Part shown: positions 52,959 through 61,178 of the stretch, in pieces
How positions within the stretch are numbered: the stretch's first letter is position 1
How the letters are laid out: every line of letters starts with the position of its first letter
Source of the DNA: DATBLQ01 sp036555325
GTDB lineage: Bacteria > Pseudomonadota > Alphaproteobacteria > Rhizobiales > Aestuariivirgaceae
DNA length: 64,000 nt
Assembly: GCA_036555325.1 (NCBI GenBank)
Contig: DATBLQ010000044.1
Location: forward strand, 10,556 to 74,555
Direction of reading: 5' to 3'
The notes under the pieces: model-generated
Database searches by the model: none
What the model was told of the DNA's origin: nothing
What the model saw: only the letters and a program-made list of their open reading frames with translations
Position numbers and translations under genes: made by a program

Positions 52959-53878
52959 TCCTGCACCTCATTGAAAGAATCGACAAGCGCCTTGATATGG
53001 TCCGGCCCGATGCCGCAGCAACCGCCCAGAATCGTCACGTCGCGCTCCGCCCACGCTTTCGCCAGTTCGACGAACGCCGGAACCGGTATGATGTCGACGA
53101 ACTTCCAATCGGGCATGGCCAAATATCCGCTTTCCGGATAAGCCCCAAGCGGTCCTTTCCATTTCGTTTGAGCGATCGGTATGGCTTTTGTCGTATCGTT
53201 GGGCGAGCTGTGCATGATGCTGAGAACCTTGCCGCCCGCCTCCATGAGCGGTGCCACGATATCTTCGAACGCAAAGTCCTCTCGGCCAAACCCGGTGAGT
53301 TTGCCATTGCTGTCCGTTTCGACCGATATTCCGACCCATACTGGAATTCCCGTCGCCACTGCCGCTTCCGTCGCCCATAGCGAATAATCGAGGTCGCGCA
53401 TCATCTCCATCATGATGAAGTCGACTCCTGCGGCGACGAGGCTCTCCGCCTTGCGCTTCATCAATTGCTTTGCTTCTTTCTTTGACCACTCCCGCTGTCG
53501 CGATGTGCGATCGGACCCCGACATGATCGGTCGCATGGTGGAGAACGAGCCCGCTACCGGAACGCGCTCTTGTGAAGCCTGCTTTGCGATAGATACCGCC
53601 GCAGCGTCGAGCCGCGTAATGTCGTCATCGCGTCCCAGGTGATTGAACAGCAGCGGGCTTGTTGCAAAGGTGTTGGCGATGATGATGTCCGCCCCCGCGG
53701 CAATGTAGTCTTCGTGAACAGCACGCACGATATCCGGATGCGTAAGATTGGCATCCGCACTCCAAGTATCGGCGTTCATCGGCACCCCGCGCCGCTGAAT
53801 ATCGGTAGAAGTGCCGCCGTCGAGTATGATGATTTCGCCGGCGTTGAGCTTTTCCTCGATCACGCTGTAAAGACTCAC
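52955..53878 (-). CDS. Homocysteine S-methyltransferase-like protein with altered zinc site
   Basis: 307 residues of the S-methyl_trans family (ILDGGTSTDIQRRGVPM at the start; DIIIANTFATSPLLF). The C-terminal cysteine pair is present in ILGGCCGIGPDH near residue 285. The first zinc Cys, expected in a G-x-N-C block, is missing: the aligned place reads SIMHSSPND near 222. It lies between the GFA gene and an M48 protease gene with four-base overlaps on each side. It may use a His or Ser ligand, or another methyl acceptor. It could be the acceptor partner of the corrinoid protein. Confidence 0.85.
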   Translation of the reverse strand: MSLYSVIEEKLNAGEIIILDGGTSTDIQRRGVPMNADTWSADANLTHPDIVRAVHEDYIAAGADIIIANTFATSPLLFNHLGRDDDITRLDAAAVSIAKQASQERVPVAGSFSTMRPIMSGSDRTSRQREWSKKEAKQLMKRKAESLVAAGVDFIMMEMMRDLDYSLWATEAAVATGIPVWVGISVETDSNGKLTGFGREDFAFEDIVAPLMEAGGKVLSIMHSSPNDTTKAIPIAQTKWKGPLGAYPESGYLAMPDWKFVDIIPVPAFVELAKAWAERDVTILGGCCGIGPDHIKALVDSFNEVQE

Positions 53879-54912
53879 GACCAGGGCCCTTTCGGCTGCA
53901 TCGCCAACGACGGGCTTGCAATGTCTGTTCCGCCGGCGAATTCGACGAGTGCCGCCACCCGCGCATCGACTGTCGGATGAGTTGCGAACCAGCCTCGTCC
54001 CGGCCGGGCGGCTGGGCTTGCGATAAAGAATGCATGCATACGCGATGGCATGTCAGGAATCTCCGACCCCTGTTCGATGAGTCGCAGCGCCGAAATCATC
54101 GCATCGGGGTCTTTGGTAAGGTCAACGGCGCCGGCATCGGCAATGAATTCGCGCGATCGCGAGATGGCAAAGCGGATCAACACTGAAACACCCCATGAAA
54201 TAGCGATCACCGCAAGAGCGATGAGAATAATGATTATTACTATTGCTCCGCCTTCACCGCGTCGGTCCGACCGCTCCCGCGATCGTCCCGGCTGCGGCGA
54301 ATAGCCGAACGGAAAATCGAGGCTGCGGAACGTGATATCTCCGATGAACGCAATGATCCCCGCAAATATCACCGCGATCACCATCGTCTGCGTATCCTTA
54401 TTGCGGATATGTGTAAGCTCATGGGCGAGTACGCTTTCCAGTTCGCGTTCGCTCAAGCGTTCCGTCAAGCCGCGCGTCACCGCTACGCAATAATTGCCCT
54501 GCCGAATCCCCGAGGCATAAGCGTTCAAGGCCGGCGTCTCGATTATCTTCAGCTTCGGCATTGGGATGCCGCGCGAAATGCATAGGTTTTCCAGCGTATT
54601 ATAGAGTTCGGGCGCTGCCCGGCGCTCTATGCCCCTGGCGCGCGTGGCTCGATCGATCATCTTCTGATGAAAAAGAAACGCAATGATGAACCAAAGTCCG
54701 GCCGCACTTACACCCACGGGCCACGCATGACGCATGTCGGCAACCGCTGCCTCGAAAATTTCCTGCCCCGTTCCGCCATAGCTCGCCGCTTGGTAGATCA
54801 GAATCAGCGAAAATAACACAGCATGAATCAGCAACACGAATGACAACAGCAAAAATAGCGACTTCATTCGATTCTTCTGGATGTGTGTGTAGAGACCGTA
54901 GGCCCTGTACAT
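53875..54912 (-). CDS. M48-family membrane metalloprotease (HtpX-like)
   Basis: 345 residues. Two N-terminal membrane segments (LFLLLSFVLLIHAVLFSLILI; VSAAGLWFIIAFLF) are followed by the zinc motif VLAHELTHIRNKDTQ with HELTH near residue 162, two more membrane segments and the third zinc ligand in SREFIADAGAVDLT. It cleaves misfolded membrane proteins or processes a target at the inner membrane. LemA lies directly upstream on the same strand, the usual LemA-M48 pair. Confidence 0.88.
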   Translation of the reverse strand: MYRAYGLYTHIQKNRMKSLFLLLSFVLLIHAVLFSLILIYQAASYGGTGQEIFEAAVADMRHAWPVGVSAAGLWFIIAFLFHQKMIDRATRARGIERRAAPELYNTLENLCISRGIPMPKLKIIETPALNAYASGIRQGNYCVAVTRGLTERLSERELESVLAHELTHIRNKDTQTMVIAVIFAGIIAFIGDITFRSLDFPFGYSPQPGRSRERSDRRGEGGAIVIIIILIALAVIAISWGVSVLIRFAISRSREFIADAGAVDLTKDPDAMISALRLIEQGSEIPDMPSRMHAFFIASPAARPGRGWFATHPTVDARVAALVEFAGGTDIASPSLAMQPKGPWS

Positions 54913-54915
54913 GCT

Positions 54916-55482
54916 TCACTGCTGAAAGCTGACTGGCGGGGGCGATTCGAGCTCTGTCCGCTTTTCTTCGCCTAGATCGAAAAAGTCCTGTGCATTGAAA
55001 CCGAAGGAATTTGCAAGGAGAGATGCCGGGAAGCTCTCGCGCTTCGCATTGTATTCGGCAACGGCACTATTGAAGAAGCGGCGAGCGGCGGCAAGCTTGT
55101 TTTCGATATCGTCGAGTTGTTGTTGCAGCTGGAGAAAGTTCTGGTTTGCCTTGAGATCGGGATAGGCCTCCGCCAGCGCGAACATCTTGCCGAGTGCGGC
55201 AGAAAGAGCGTTCTCGGCCGCCGCCTGCTGCGCCGCTCCTCTTGCTCCAACCGCCTCGTTTCGGGCATTGACGACCGCGTCCATGGTTTCCCGCTCGTGC
55301 CGTGCATATTCTTTTACTGTTTCTACCAGATTGGGAACTAAATCGTGGCGCTGTTTGAGCTGCACATCGATATCGGCGAACGCCTGCCGATTGCGCTGCC
55401 GGAGATTGACCAGCGAATTGTACAGCCCCACTGCCCAGAGTGCGACAATGACAATGATCCCCGTTACGATCAGCCCGCTCAT
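54916..55482 (-). CDS. lemA: LemA family protein
   Basis: 188 residues. An N-terminal membrane helix (GLIVTGIIVIVALWAVGLY) is followed by the long LemA helical bundle with RNRQAFADIDVQLKQRHDLV and PNLVETVKEYARHE, and DLKANQNFLQLQQQLDDIEN. It ends three bases before the protease gene. The pair is common in bacteria and is thought to act in membrane protein quality control. Confidence 0.92.
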   Translation of the reverse strand: MSGLIVTGIIVIVALWAVGLYNSLVNLRQRNRQAFADIDVQLKQRHDLVPNLVETVKEYARHERETMDAVVNARNEAVGARGAAQQAAAENALSAALGKMFALAEAYPDLKANQNFLQLQQQLDDIENKLAAARRFFNSAVAEYNAKRESFPASLLANSFGFNAQDFFDLGEEKRTELESPPPVSFQQ

Positions 55483-55517
55483 TGAAATCTCCGCTGCTAC
55501 TTCACGCAGCGGCTATT

Positions 55518-56204
55518 CTATCCTGTCTCTGCGCGCCGGGCGAGGCGGGTTCTCAAAAAAGCATTCATGTGAAATTGCGCCTGCGTGGGCTCATAGATAA
55601 ACTGCCGGCCGACCGGGCAGGCCCGCCGAGCGAGGCAGCCGCCAGACATGCATTCGCTCCCGTCTGCCGAAGCGATGTGATCGGTGCAACCTTCAACGTC
55701 ATAAGAAGCGCCATCGAAGGCACCGACCGGACAAGCCGACAGACACGGCTTTTCAGCACAAGTCTCGCACGGACTCTTGCCGTGAACCGGCGGAATATCG
55801 AACGTAACCGGAAAGGTAAGTGCTGCGCGGTAGGCATGCCAGAGGCCATAGTCGGGATGGATGTTCAGACCCAAAGGCGATCGAAAAGCGGAACCTGTCC
55901 GCTTTGCCCATCGCAAGAATGGGAGAGGCGGTTGGTCGAACGGAAACAGCGCCATTGCGTCAAGCTCCTCCGCCAGGCGGTCGACCACCAAACGGCACCA
56001 ACCATCGAGCGAGCTTATCGCCGCTCCCCGCTCACGCACGAACCGGTGAAACATGGCCGGGCCTGCATTGCCGATTAGAATGATAAATCGTGCATCATGG
56101 CCGCCTCGGAGCAGAGGAACGGCGTCGTCGGCGCGTGGTTCGAACCAGCCGAGCGGCGTAAAGCTTGCAAGCCGAATGGCGTTCAGAATGGGATGTTCGA
56201 ACAT
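55518..56204 (-). CDS. 4Fe-4S cluster protein, QueG-like ferredoxin region
   Basis: 228 residues from ATG 56204 (MFEHPILNAIRLA); ATG codons at 56246 and 56294 are alternatives in the same frame. The N-terminal half contains WFEPRADDAVPLL and FIILIGNAGPAMFHRF, and the second half contains a 4Fe-4S motif CETCAEKPCLSACP and a further Cys set ending GCLARRACPVG. It resembles the ferredoxin part of the epoxyqueuosine reductase family without its catalytic domain. It might deliver electrons, for example for cobalamin reactivation, but the link is only by neighbourhood. Confidence 0.75.
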   Translation of the reverse strand: MFEHPILNAIRLASFTPLGWFEPRADDAVPLLRGGHDARFIILIGNAGPAMFHRFVRERGAAISSLDGWCRLVVDRLAEELDAMALFPFDQPPLPFLRWAKRTGSAFRSPLGLNIHPDYGLWHAYRAALTFPVTFDIPPVHGKSPCETCAEKPCLSACPVGAFDGASYDVEGCTDHIASADGSECMSGGCLARRACPVGRQFIYEPTQAQFHMNAFLRTRLARRAETG

Positions 56205-56280
56205 ATTCTCTGTCTGTCGCTGGGCAAGAGAAGTTGACGGCAGCATTTTATACCATACCGCTCTTCTCCGGGAGAAAGCG

Positions 56281-57867
56281 TTACCTTCTTCCATCCCACC
56301 GCGGGTCGCCTGGTTCCATCACGGTCCGCGGTAGCTTGATGTCGTGGCGCGCCCGCAGCGCGTCATCGATCGCTCGCGGCAGATAGTCGGGAAAGTAGGT
56401 CGAAAGTATCTCCCGCTTTTTTGCCGTTGCCCGTTCCACAATGTCCGGTTTGCCTGCTTCGTTCCATTCCTTCGGGCTCATCCGGTTGCCCAGGAGCGGA
56501 TAGATATATTCCCGCTGCATGAGTGAGAGCGTCTGGTCATGGCCGAGGTAATGCCCCGGGCCTTCCATGCAGACATTGCGGATGACCTCCACCGACAAGG
56601 TCTCGTCATTCACCTCGATGCCGCGAACATTTCTATTGATCGATCCGAGCATGTCGTTGTCGATCAGCAGACTCTCAAGACAGAAACCCAACAGCGACGC
56701 GTGCATGCCTGCGGATTCATAGAGAAGGTTGACACCGGTCATCGCTGCAAGGCCTGCGGTTACGCCTTTTTCATAGCCGGCCTGAACGTCCGGCAGCTTC
56801 GCATCGCACATGCCGGCAGCCGAGCCGACCGTCAGATTGTAAAAGTGCCCCATCTGGGCGCAGCCTCCGGTGATGAGCGCCTGCTCTCCGGAGCCGCCCG
56901 ACATGGCGCCCGTTCGCAGGTCTGAAACGAATGGCCAAGGCCCCCAGATCGCCACGGCACGCGCCGCCACGGCGTTGACATAAACGAGCCCGGCGAGACA
57001 TTCGGCCACTGCCTGGACGATTGTGCCGGCCAGCGCCGCAGGTGCCGTTGCTCCGGCCTGTCCGGCCGACAGCAGAAGAACCGGCATGCCGCCGCGAACT
57101 GCCGCCTCGAGACAGCGGCAGGCATCCTCGGCGAATTTCATCGGCGGCACCACGAAACAGTTGGATTGTGACACGAACGGCCGGGCACGCCATTTTTCTT
57201 CGCTCCCGGCAACGACATGAAGCATCTCCAACACTTCATTCACATGATCGGCCGCCACCATGCTTGTGCCGATGTGCTTGGTTGTGCCCGCCATGCATGC
57301 ATACATGGTATTGATATCGAGATCGTGGCCGTTCAGCATGTCGCGCGCGGTGATCGGTCTCTGAAAATAATGGATGTGGTCGCACCGATCGACGATGCGT
57401 GCCGCGTCGTAGAGGTCGACCAGCACCGAGTCTCGATAGCTGCGCGATTCTGGTTCGACGATATGGACCGCGGCACCCGCCGTGCCGAAATAGACCTTGG
57501 TTCCCCAAGGCTCCATGTCATGCTTGGACTCTCGCCCATAGAGGGGGAATTGCCGCGCGCAGTTGGCGATCGTGTCTTCGACGAGTCCCTTCGGAATGCA
57601 TAGGCGCCCCTTTTCGTTCAGAAAGCAGCCCCGAGCCGTCATCAGTTCGATGCAGGAGGGAATTGCCTGCCCCAGCCCCACCGTTTCGAGCAATTTGAGC
57701 GCTGCCTGATGAATGCGCTCCAATTCGCGTTGGCCTAAGGGCTTATACTGCCCCCCTTCGAGACCCGGACGTACCGCCGCAAGGTCGATCGGGATAGGAC
57801 GCGCACGCTCCGCTCGCCGTGCTTCCCGCCCGCCGCGCCGTCGCCCCACCTCGTCCATGACCCTCAT
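56281..57867 (-). CDS. MttB-family corrinoid methyltransferase, copy 1 (non-pyrrolysine)
   Basis: 528 residues from ATG 57867, with GGAGA seven bases upstream; the frame is open 12 codons further. An Arg-rich N-terminus (RRRGGREARRAERARP) precedes the TIM barrel: YGRESKHDMEPWGTKVYFG, GMPVLLLSAGQAGATAPAALAG and DMLGSINRNVRGIEV, and the C-terminal block RNVCMEGPGHYLGHDQT. No in-frame TAG interrupts the gene, so it is of the non-pyrrolysine kind, whose known members demethylate glycine betaine, proline betaine, carnitine and related quaternary amines. It differs clearly from copies 2 and 3. It is divergent from the LysR gene. Confidence 0.88.
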   Translation of the reverse strand: MRVMDEVGRRRGGREARRAERARPIPIDLAAVRPGLEGGQYKPLGQRELERIHQAALKLLETVGLGQAIPSCIELMTARGCFLNEKGRLCIPKGLVEDTIANCARQFPLYGRESKHDMEPWGTKVYFGTAGAAVHIVEPESRSYRDSVLVDLYDAARIVDRCDHIHYFQRPITARDMLNGHDLDINTMYACMAGTTKHIGTSMVAADHVNEVLEMLHVVAGSEEKWRARPFVSQSNCFVVPPMKFAEDACRCLEAAVRGGMPVLLLSAGQAGATAPAALAGTIVQAVAECLAGLVYVNAVAARAVAIWGPWPFVSDLRTGAMSGGSGEQALITGGCAQMGHFYNLTVGSAAGMCDAKLPDVQAGYEKGVTAGLAAMTGVNLLYESAGMHASLLGFCLESLLIDNDMLGSINRNVRGIEVNDETLSVEVIRNVCMEGPGHYLGHDQTLSLMQREYIYPLLGNRMSPKEWNEAGKPDIVERATAKKREILSTYFPDYLPRAIDDALRARHDIKLPRTVMEPGDPRWDGRR

Positions 57868-57952
57868 CCCAAGTCTCCTTCCGTCTTGGGCACTTTGCCG
57901 CACTCAAAGCGGTTCCGAAAGATCATAGCTTTTCAAAGTTAGTTGAGCCAGA

Positions 57953-58045
57953 TTCACCATAGGGCCACAACATGCCCCTTGCTTTCTGGCGCAATGCTAT
58001 AGAATAAATGGCTTTTCTCAATATTTGCCGAATCTGTTAGGTGAA
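57953..58045. promoter_or_regulatory. Candidate LysR operator repeats
   Basis: TTCACC at 57953-57958 and its reverse complement GGTGAA at 58040-58045 flank the MttB1/LysR promoter region. Seen on the proper strand, both share GGTGAAYC, with T and A around them. The right copy overlaps the LysR ribosome binding site, so it could allow autorepression. The assignment is inferred. Confidence 0.35.
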
Positions 58046-58050
58046 CCAAA

Positions 58051-58989
58051 TTGTCCCGCCGTTCTTTGCCCTCGTTACGTGCCCTTTCCGCCTTCGAAGC
58101 TGCCGCTCGCCTGGGTTCCTTTCGCCAGGCGGCCGACGAACTGGGCATCACACGCTCAGCGGTGAGCCACCAGATCAAGGCGCTGGAACTTGGCATAGGC
58201 GTGCCGCTGTTTTCTCGCGAGGCGCGCCGACCCGAGCTTACTGTGGCCGGCCATTCCTACTATCCGGTGGTGCGCGAGGCCTTCGATCAAATCGAGGCCC
58301 AGACCGTTGCCCTGCGCCCACAGTCCTCCGACAACGAATTGACGGTTCAGGTCTATGTCACAGTGGCGTTGAAATGGTTGATCCCCAAGTTGCATGATTT
58401 CGAACGGCGCTATCCCGACATGCGCGTGCGCCTCTCGACGGCCTATTTCGATTGGGACTTCGATGAAGGCAATGTGGATGCCGCCTTCATCCTCGCCCGC
58501 AATCGCGGCAATCACCACTATCACACGATGTACCGATCGTTGTTGTCGCCGGTGTGCAGTCCCGAGCTCTTGCGCGGTGCCAATCCGATTCGCACTCCTG
58601 AAGATCTGCGCAAGCACAAGCTTCTTTATGTCTATACTGCTGAGGAAGATTGGCGCATTTGGCTTGCGAGTGCAGGTGTCTCGGGCATCGAACTTTCCGA
58701 TCGGCTTGCCTTCGACAGCTACATCCTTGCCCAGGAGGCTGCCATTGAAGGTCGTGGCGTGGCCATGACGATCGGACCTTTCGCTACGGATGAAATCAGA
58801 TCCGGCAGGCTTGTTCAGCCCTTCAGCCTGATGGTGCCGCACAGGCACAATTGGGTGTTTTGTTGTGAGACCACTCACCGTCTGAAGCCAAAGATAAAGC
58901 GTTTCGAAAATTGGCTGTTGGAACAAGTTGCCGCCGACCGCGCTCTTGACGCCTATCGCCTCCACACGGAAGAGCAGACCGGAACATGA
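58051..58989 (+). CDS. LysR-family regulator, GcvA-like
   Basis: 312 residues from a TTG start (MSRRSLPSLRALSAFEAAARL), chosen because AGGTGA lies six bases upstream and the residues match the GcvA-type N-terminus. The winged helix with ADELGITRSAVSHQIKALEL and a substrate-binding domain of two lobes are complete. It probably senses a substrate or product of the methyltransferases. Its stop overlaps the start of MttB copy 2 by four bases, and MttB copy 1 is divergent, so both are likely targets. Confidence 0.9.
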   Translation: MSRRSLPSLRALSAFEAAARLGSFRQAADELGITRSAVSHQIKALELGIGVPLFSREARRPELTVAGHSYYPVVREAFDQIEAQTVALRPQSSDNELTVQVYVTVALKWLIPKLHDFERRYPDMRVRLSTAYFDWDFDEGNVDAAFILARNRGNHHYHTMYRSLLSPVCSPELLRGANPIRTPEDLRKHKLLYVYTAEEDWRIWLASAGVSGIELSDRLAFDSYILAQEAAIEGRGVAMTIGPFATDEIRSGRLVQPFSLMVPHRHNWVFCCETTHRLKPKIKRFENWLLEQVAADRALDAYRLHTEEQTGT

Positions 58990-60545
58990 GCGTCTCCAGT
59001 TCTCCAACGGGACGCCGGCGACGCGATTCACACCGTCGCCGCGAATCGGGCGGAAATGGCGCACGCGCTATTCCGCAATTGCCCCGTCGCAAAACTGCGC
59101 GTCGTTTCCCTCCGCTCGCTTTGATTTCTGCCGACGAAATCGAGTCGATTCACGAGACATCTCTGCGCGTGCTTGAGGAAATTGGCATGGACTTCATGCT
59201 GGCGGAAGCGCGTTCCTTGTTGAAAGGCGCCGGAGCCGATGTTCGAGGCGATCGGGTCAGATTGCCCCGGGGTCTTGTTGAGGAGGCAATCAGGTCAATT
59301 CCGCCCAACTTCACGTTTCACGCCCGTAACCCGCAGAACAATATTTTCCTTGGCGACAACGTCATGGCCTTCGGCTGCGTGGCGAGCCCGCCTAACTGTG
59401 CCGACATGGACAGCGGCCGTCGGACCGGCAACCACGCGGACTATCGGAACTTCCTGAAGCTCGCCCAATATTTCAACGCCATTGGTTTTATCTCCGGGTA
59501 TCCCGTCGAGCCCGTCGACTTGCACCCCTCGATCCGCCATCTCCAAGCTCTGCGCGACATGGCGGTGCTTACCGACAAACCTTTCCATGGCTACTCGTTG
59601 GGAAAGGAGCGTATTTGCGACGCGATTGAAATTGCCAGGATCGCCCGCAGCATTTCCGCAGAGCAGCTCGAGCGCGAACCCTCGCTCTTCACCATTATCA
59701 ACACCAATTCGCCACTCAAGCTCGATACGCCAATGCTGCGCGGCATCATGGAAATGGCATCGCGCAATCAGATAGTCTGCATTACCCCCTTCACCCTGGC
59801 CGGGGCGATGGCGCCGGTGACGGTTGCCGGTGCCGTCGTCGAGCAGAACGCCGAAGCGCTTGCCGGTCTGGCATTCACCCAGCTCGTGCGCAAAGGCGCT
59901 CCCGTAATCTATGGAGGTTTTACCTCCAACGTCGACATGAAGTCGGGCGCACCCGCGTTTGGGACACCTGAATACATGAAGGCCTGTATCATCGGGGGGC
60001 AGCTTGCACGCCGTTACAACATTCCCTATCGAACTTCCAACGCCTGCGCAGCCAACGCCGTGGATGCTCAGGCGGCCTATGAATCTGTTTTCTCGTTGTG
60101 GGGTGCCACGATGGGAGGCGGAAATCTGATCATGCACGGGGCAGGGTGGCTCGAGGGCGGATTGGTCGCATCCTTTGAAAAATTCGTTCTCGATGTGGAC
60201 CTGATTCAGATGGTTATGGAATTCCTTCAGCCGATGGATATGAGTGAAGAAGCCCTCGGTCTCGATGCCATACGAGAAGTCGGGCCGGGAGGGCACTTCT
60301 TTGGCGCGCTGCAAACGCTGGCACGCTATGAGAAGGCATTTTATTCACCAATCATTTCCGATTGGCGCAACTACCAGCAGTGGTTTGCAGCAGGCGGGCC
60401 GGAAGCTTTCCAGAAGGCCAACGCCGTTTATAAACAGGCGCTCTCGCAATATGAGCAGCCGCCGATGGATGCGTCGGTCGGCGAGGAGCTTGATGCTTTC
60501 GTTGAACGCCGCACGCGCGAAGGCGGCGCACCGACGGACTACTGA
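58986..60545 (+). CDS. MttB-family corrinoid methyltransferase, copy 2 (non-pyrrolysine)
   Basis: 519 residues; the ATG overlaps the LysR stop codon. The N-terminus is basic with RRRRDSHRRRESGG and PRRKTARR. The TIM barrel includes SADEIESIHETSLRVLEEIGM, NIFLGDNVMAFGCV, ITPFTLAGAMAPVTVAGAVV, SNVDMKSGAPAFGTPEYMKA and DMSEEALGLDAIREVGPGGH. No in-frame amber codon is present. It would remove a methyl group from an unidentified methylated amine onto the corrinoid protein. It is closely related to copy 3, with many identical stretches. Confidence 0.9.
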   Translation: MSVSSSPTGRRRRDSHRRRESGGNGARAIPQLPRRKTARRFPPLALISADEIESIHETSLRVLEEIGMDFMLAEARSLLKGAGADVRGDRVRLPRGLVEEAIRSIPPNFTFHARNPQNNIFLGDNVMAFGCVASPPNCADMDSGRRTGNHADYRNFLKLAQYFNAIGFISGYPVEPVDLHPSIRHLQALRDMAVLTDKPFHGYSLGKERICDAIEIARIARSISAEQLEREPSLFTIINTNSPLKLDTPMLRGIMEMASRNQIVCITPFTLAGAMAPVTVAGAVVEQNAEALAGLAFTQLVRKGAPVIYGGFTSNVDMKSGAPAFGTPEYMKACIIGGQLARRYNIPYRTSNACAANAVDAQAAYESVFSLWGATMGGGNLIMHGAGWLEGGLVASFEKFVLDVDLIQMVMEFLQPMDMSEEALGLDAIREVGPGGHFFGALQTLARYEKAFYSPIISDWRNYQQWFAAGGPEAFQKANAVYKQALSQYEQPPMDASVGEELDAFVERRTREGGAPTDY

Positions 60546-60687
60546 ATTGCAATTTTTGCCGCCAGTTTCTTTCTATTGAAATTTTTTCCAATGCCGTTGA
60601 CCCAAATTCAACCATACGCGGTGAAGATCGTTGGTTAACGCTCCGTTGCGTGTAGGCTTCCATCTAGAGCAAAAGAGGAGGCCACAC

Positions 60688-61083
60688 ATGCTGCGCCATA
60701 TCGCTATTTTGCTGAGGTTGTTGCCGCGGATCGCCGTCTTGGTCCCGATCGCGCTTTTCACCTGTGAGGCGCAAGCAAGCGAGTTTCTTTCAAGCCGGGA
60801 GCTCCGGGAGCTGTTTCCCGGCCGATTCCAAGTCCTGGTGCACGGGGCCTTTTTCGTCAACGTTACGGCCCGCCCCGACGGCTCTCTTCTTGCTCAATTC
60901 ATGGACCAGGGCGATTCTGGCCGGTGGAGCATCCGCTCGGGCCAATTGTGCATCAGGCTCTCCAAGTGGCTTGAGGGCCGCACGACCTGCTCGAAAGTAA
61001 CTGAAGAAGCGGGCTGGTATCGAAGCAGCGATGTTGTATTCCGACAAGCTACCGGATTTGCCTTGGCTGACCGAACGGACTGA
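60688..61083 (+). CDS. Small secreted protein of unknown function
   Basis: 131 residues from ATG 60688, with GAGGAG eight bases upstream. A signal peptide (LLRLLPRIAVLVPIALFTCEAQA) is followed by a mature domain of about 100 residues with FLSSRELRELFPGRFQVLVHG, WSIRSGQLCIRLSKWLEGR and a single pair of cysteines. It resembles small periplasmic proteins of rhizobia but I do not recognise a family. It is placed between two MttB genes on the same strand. Confidence 0.65.
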   Translation: MLRHIAILLRLLPRIAVLVPIALFTCEAQASEFLSSRELRELFPGRFQVLVHGAFFVNVTARPDGSLLAQFMDQGDSGRWSIRSGQLCIRLSKWLEGRTTCSKVTEEAGWYRSSDVVFRQATGFALADRTD

Positions 61084-61178
61084 CCGCTAACTGGCCCTCC
61101 GAGAATCACCCCGCTGCCATCTAGTGACGGCCTTTGCCGGCTGTTAGGGTTGATTGGGGGTGAAAAGCGGAGTCTCCC

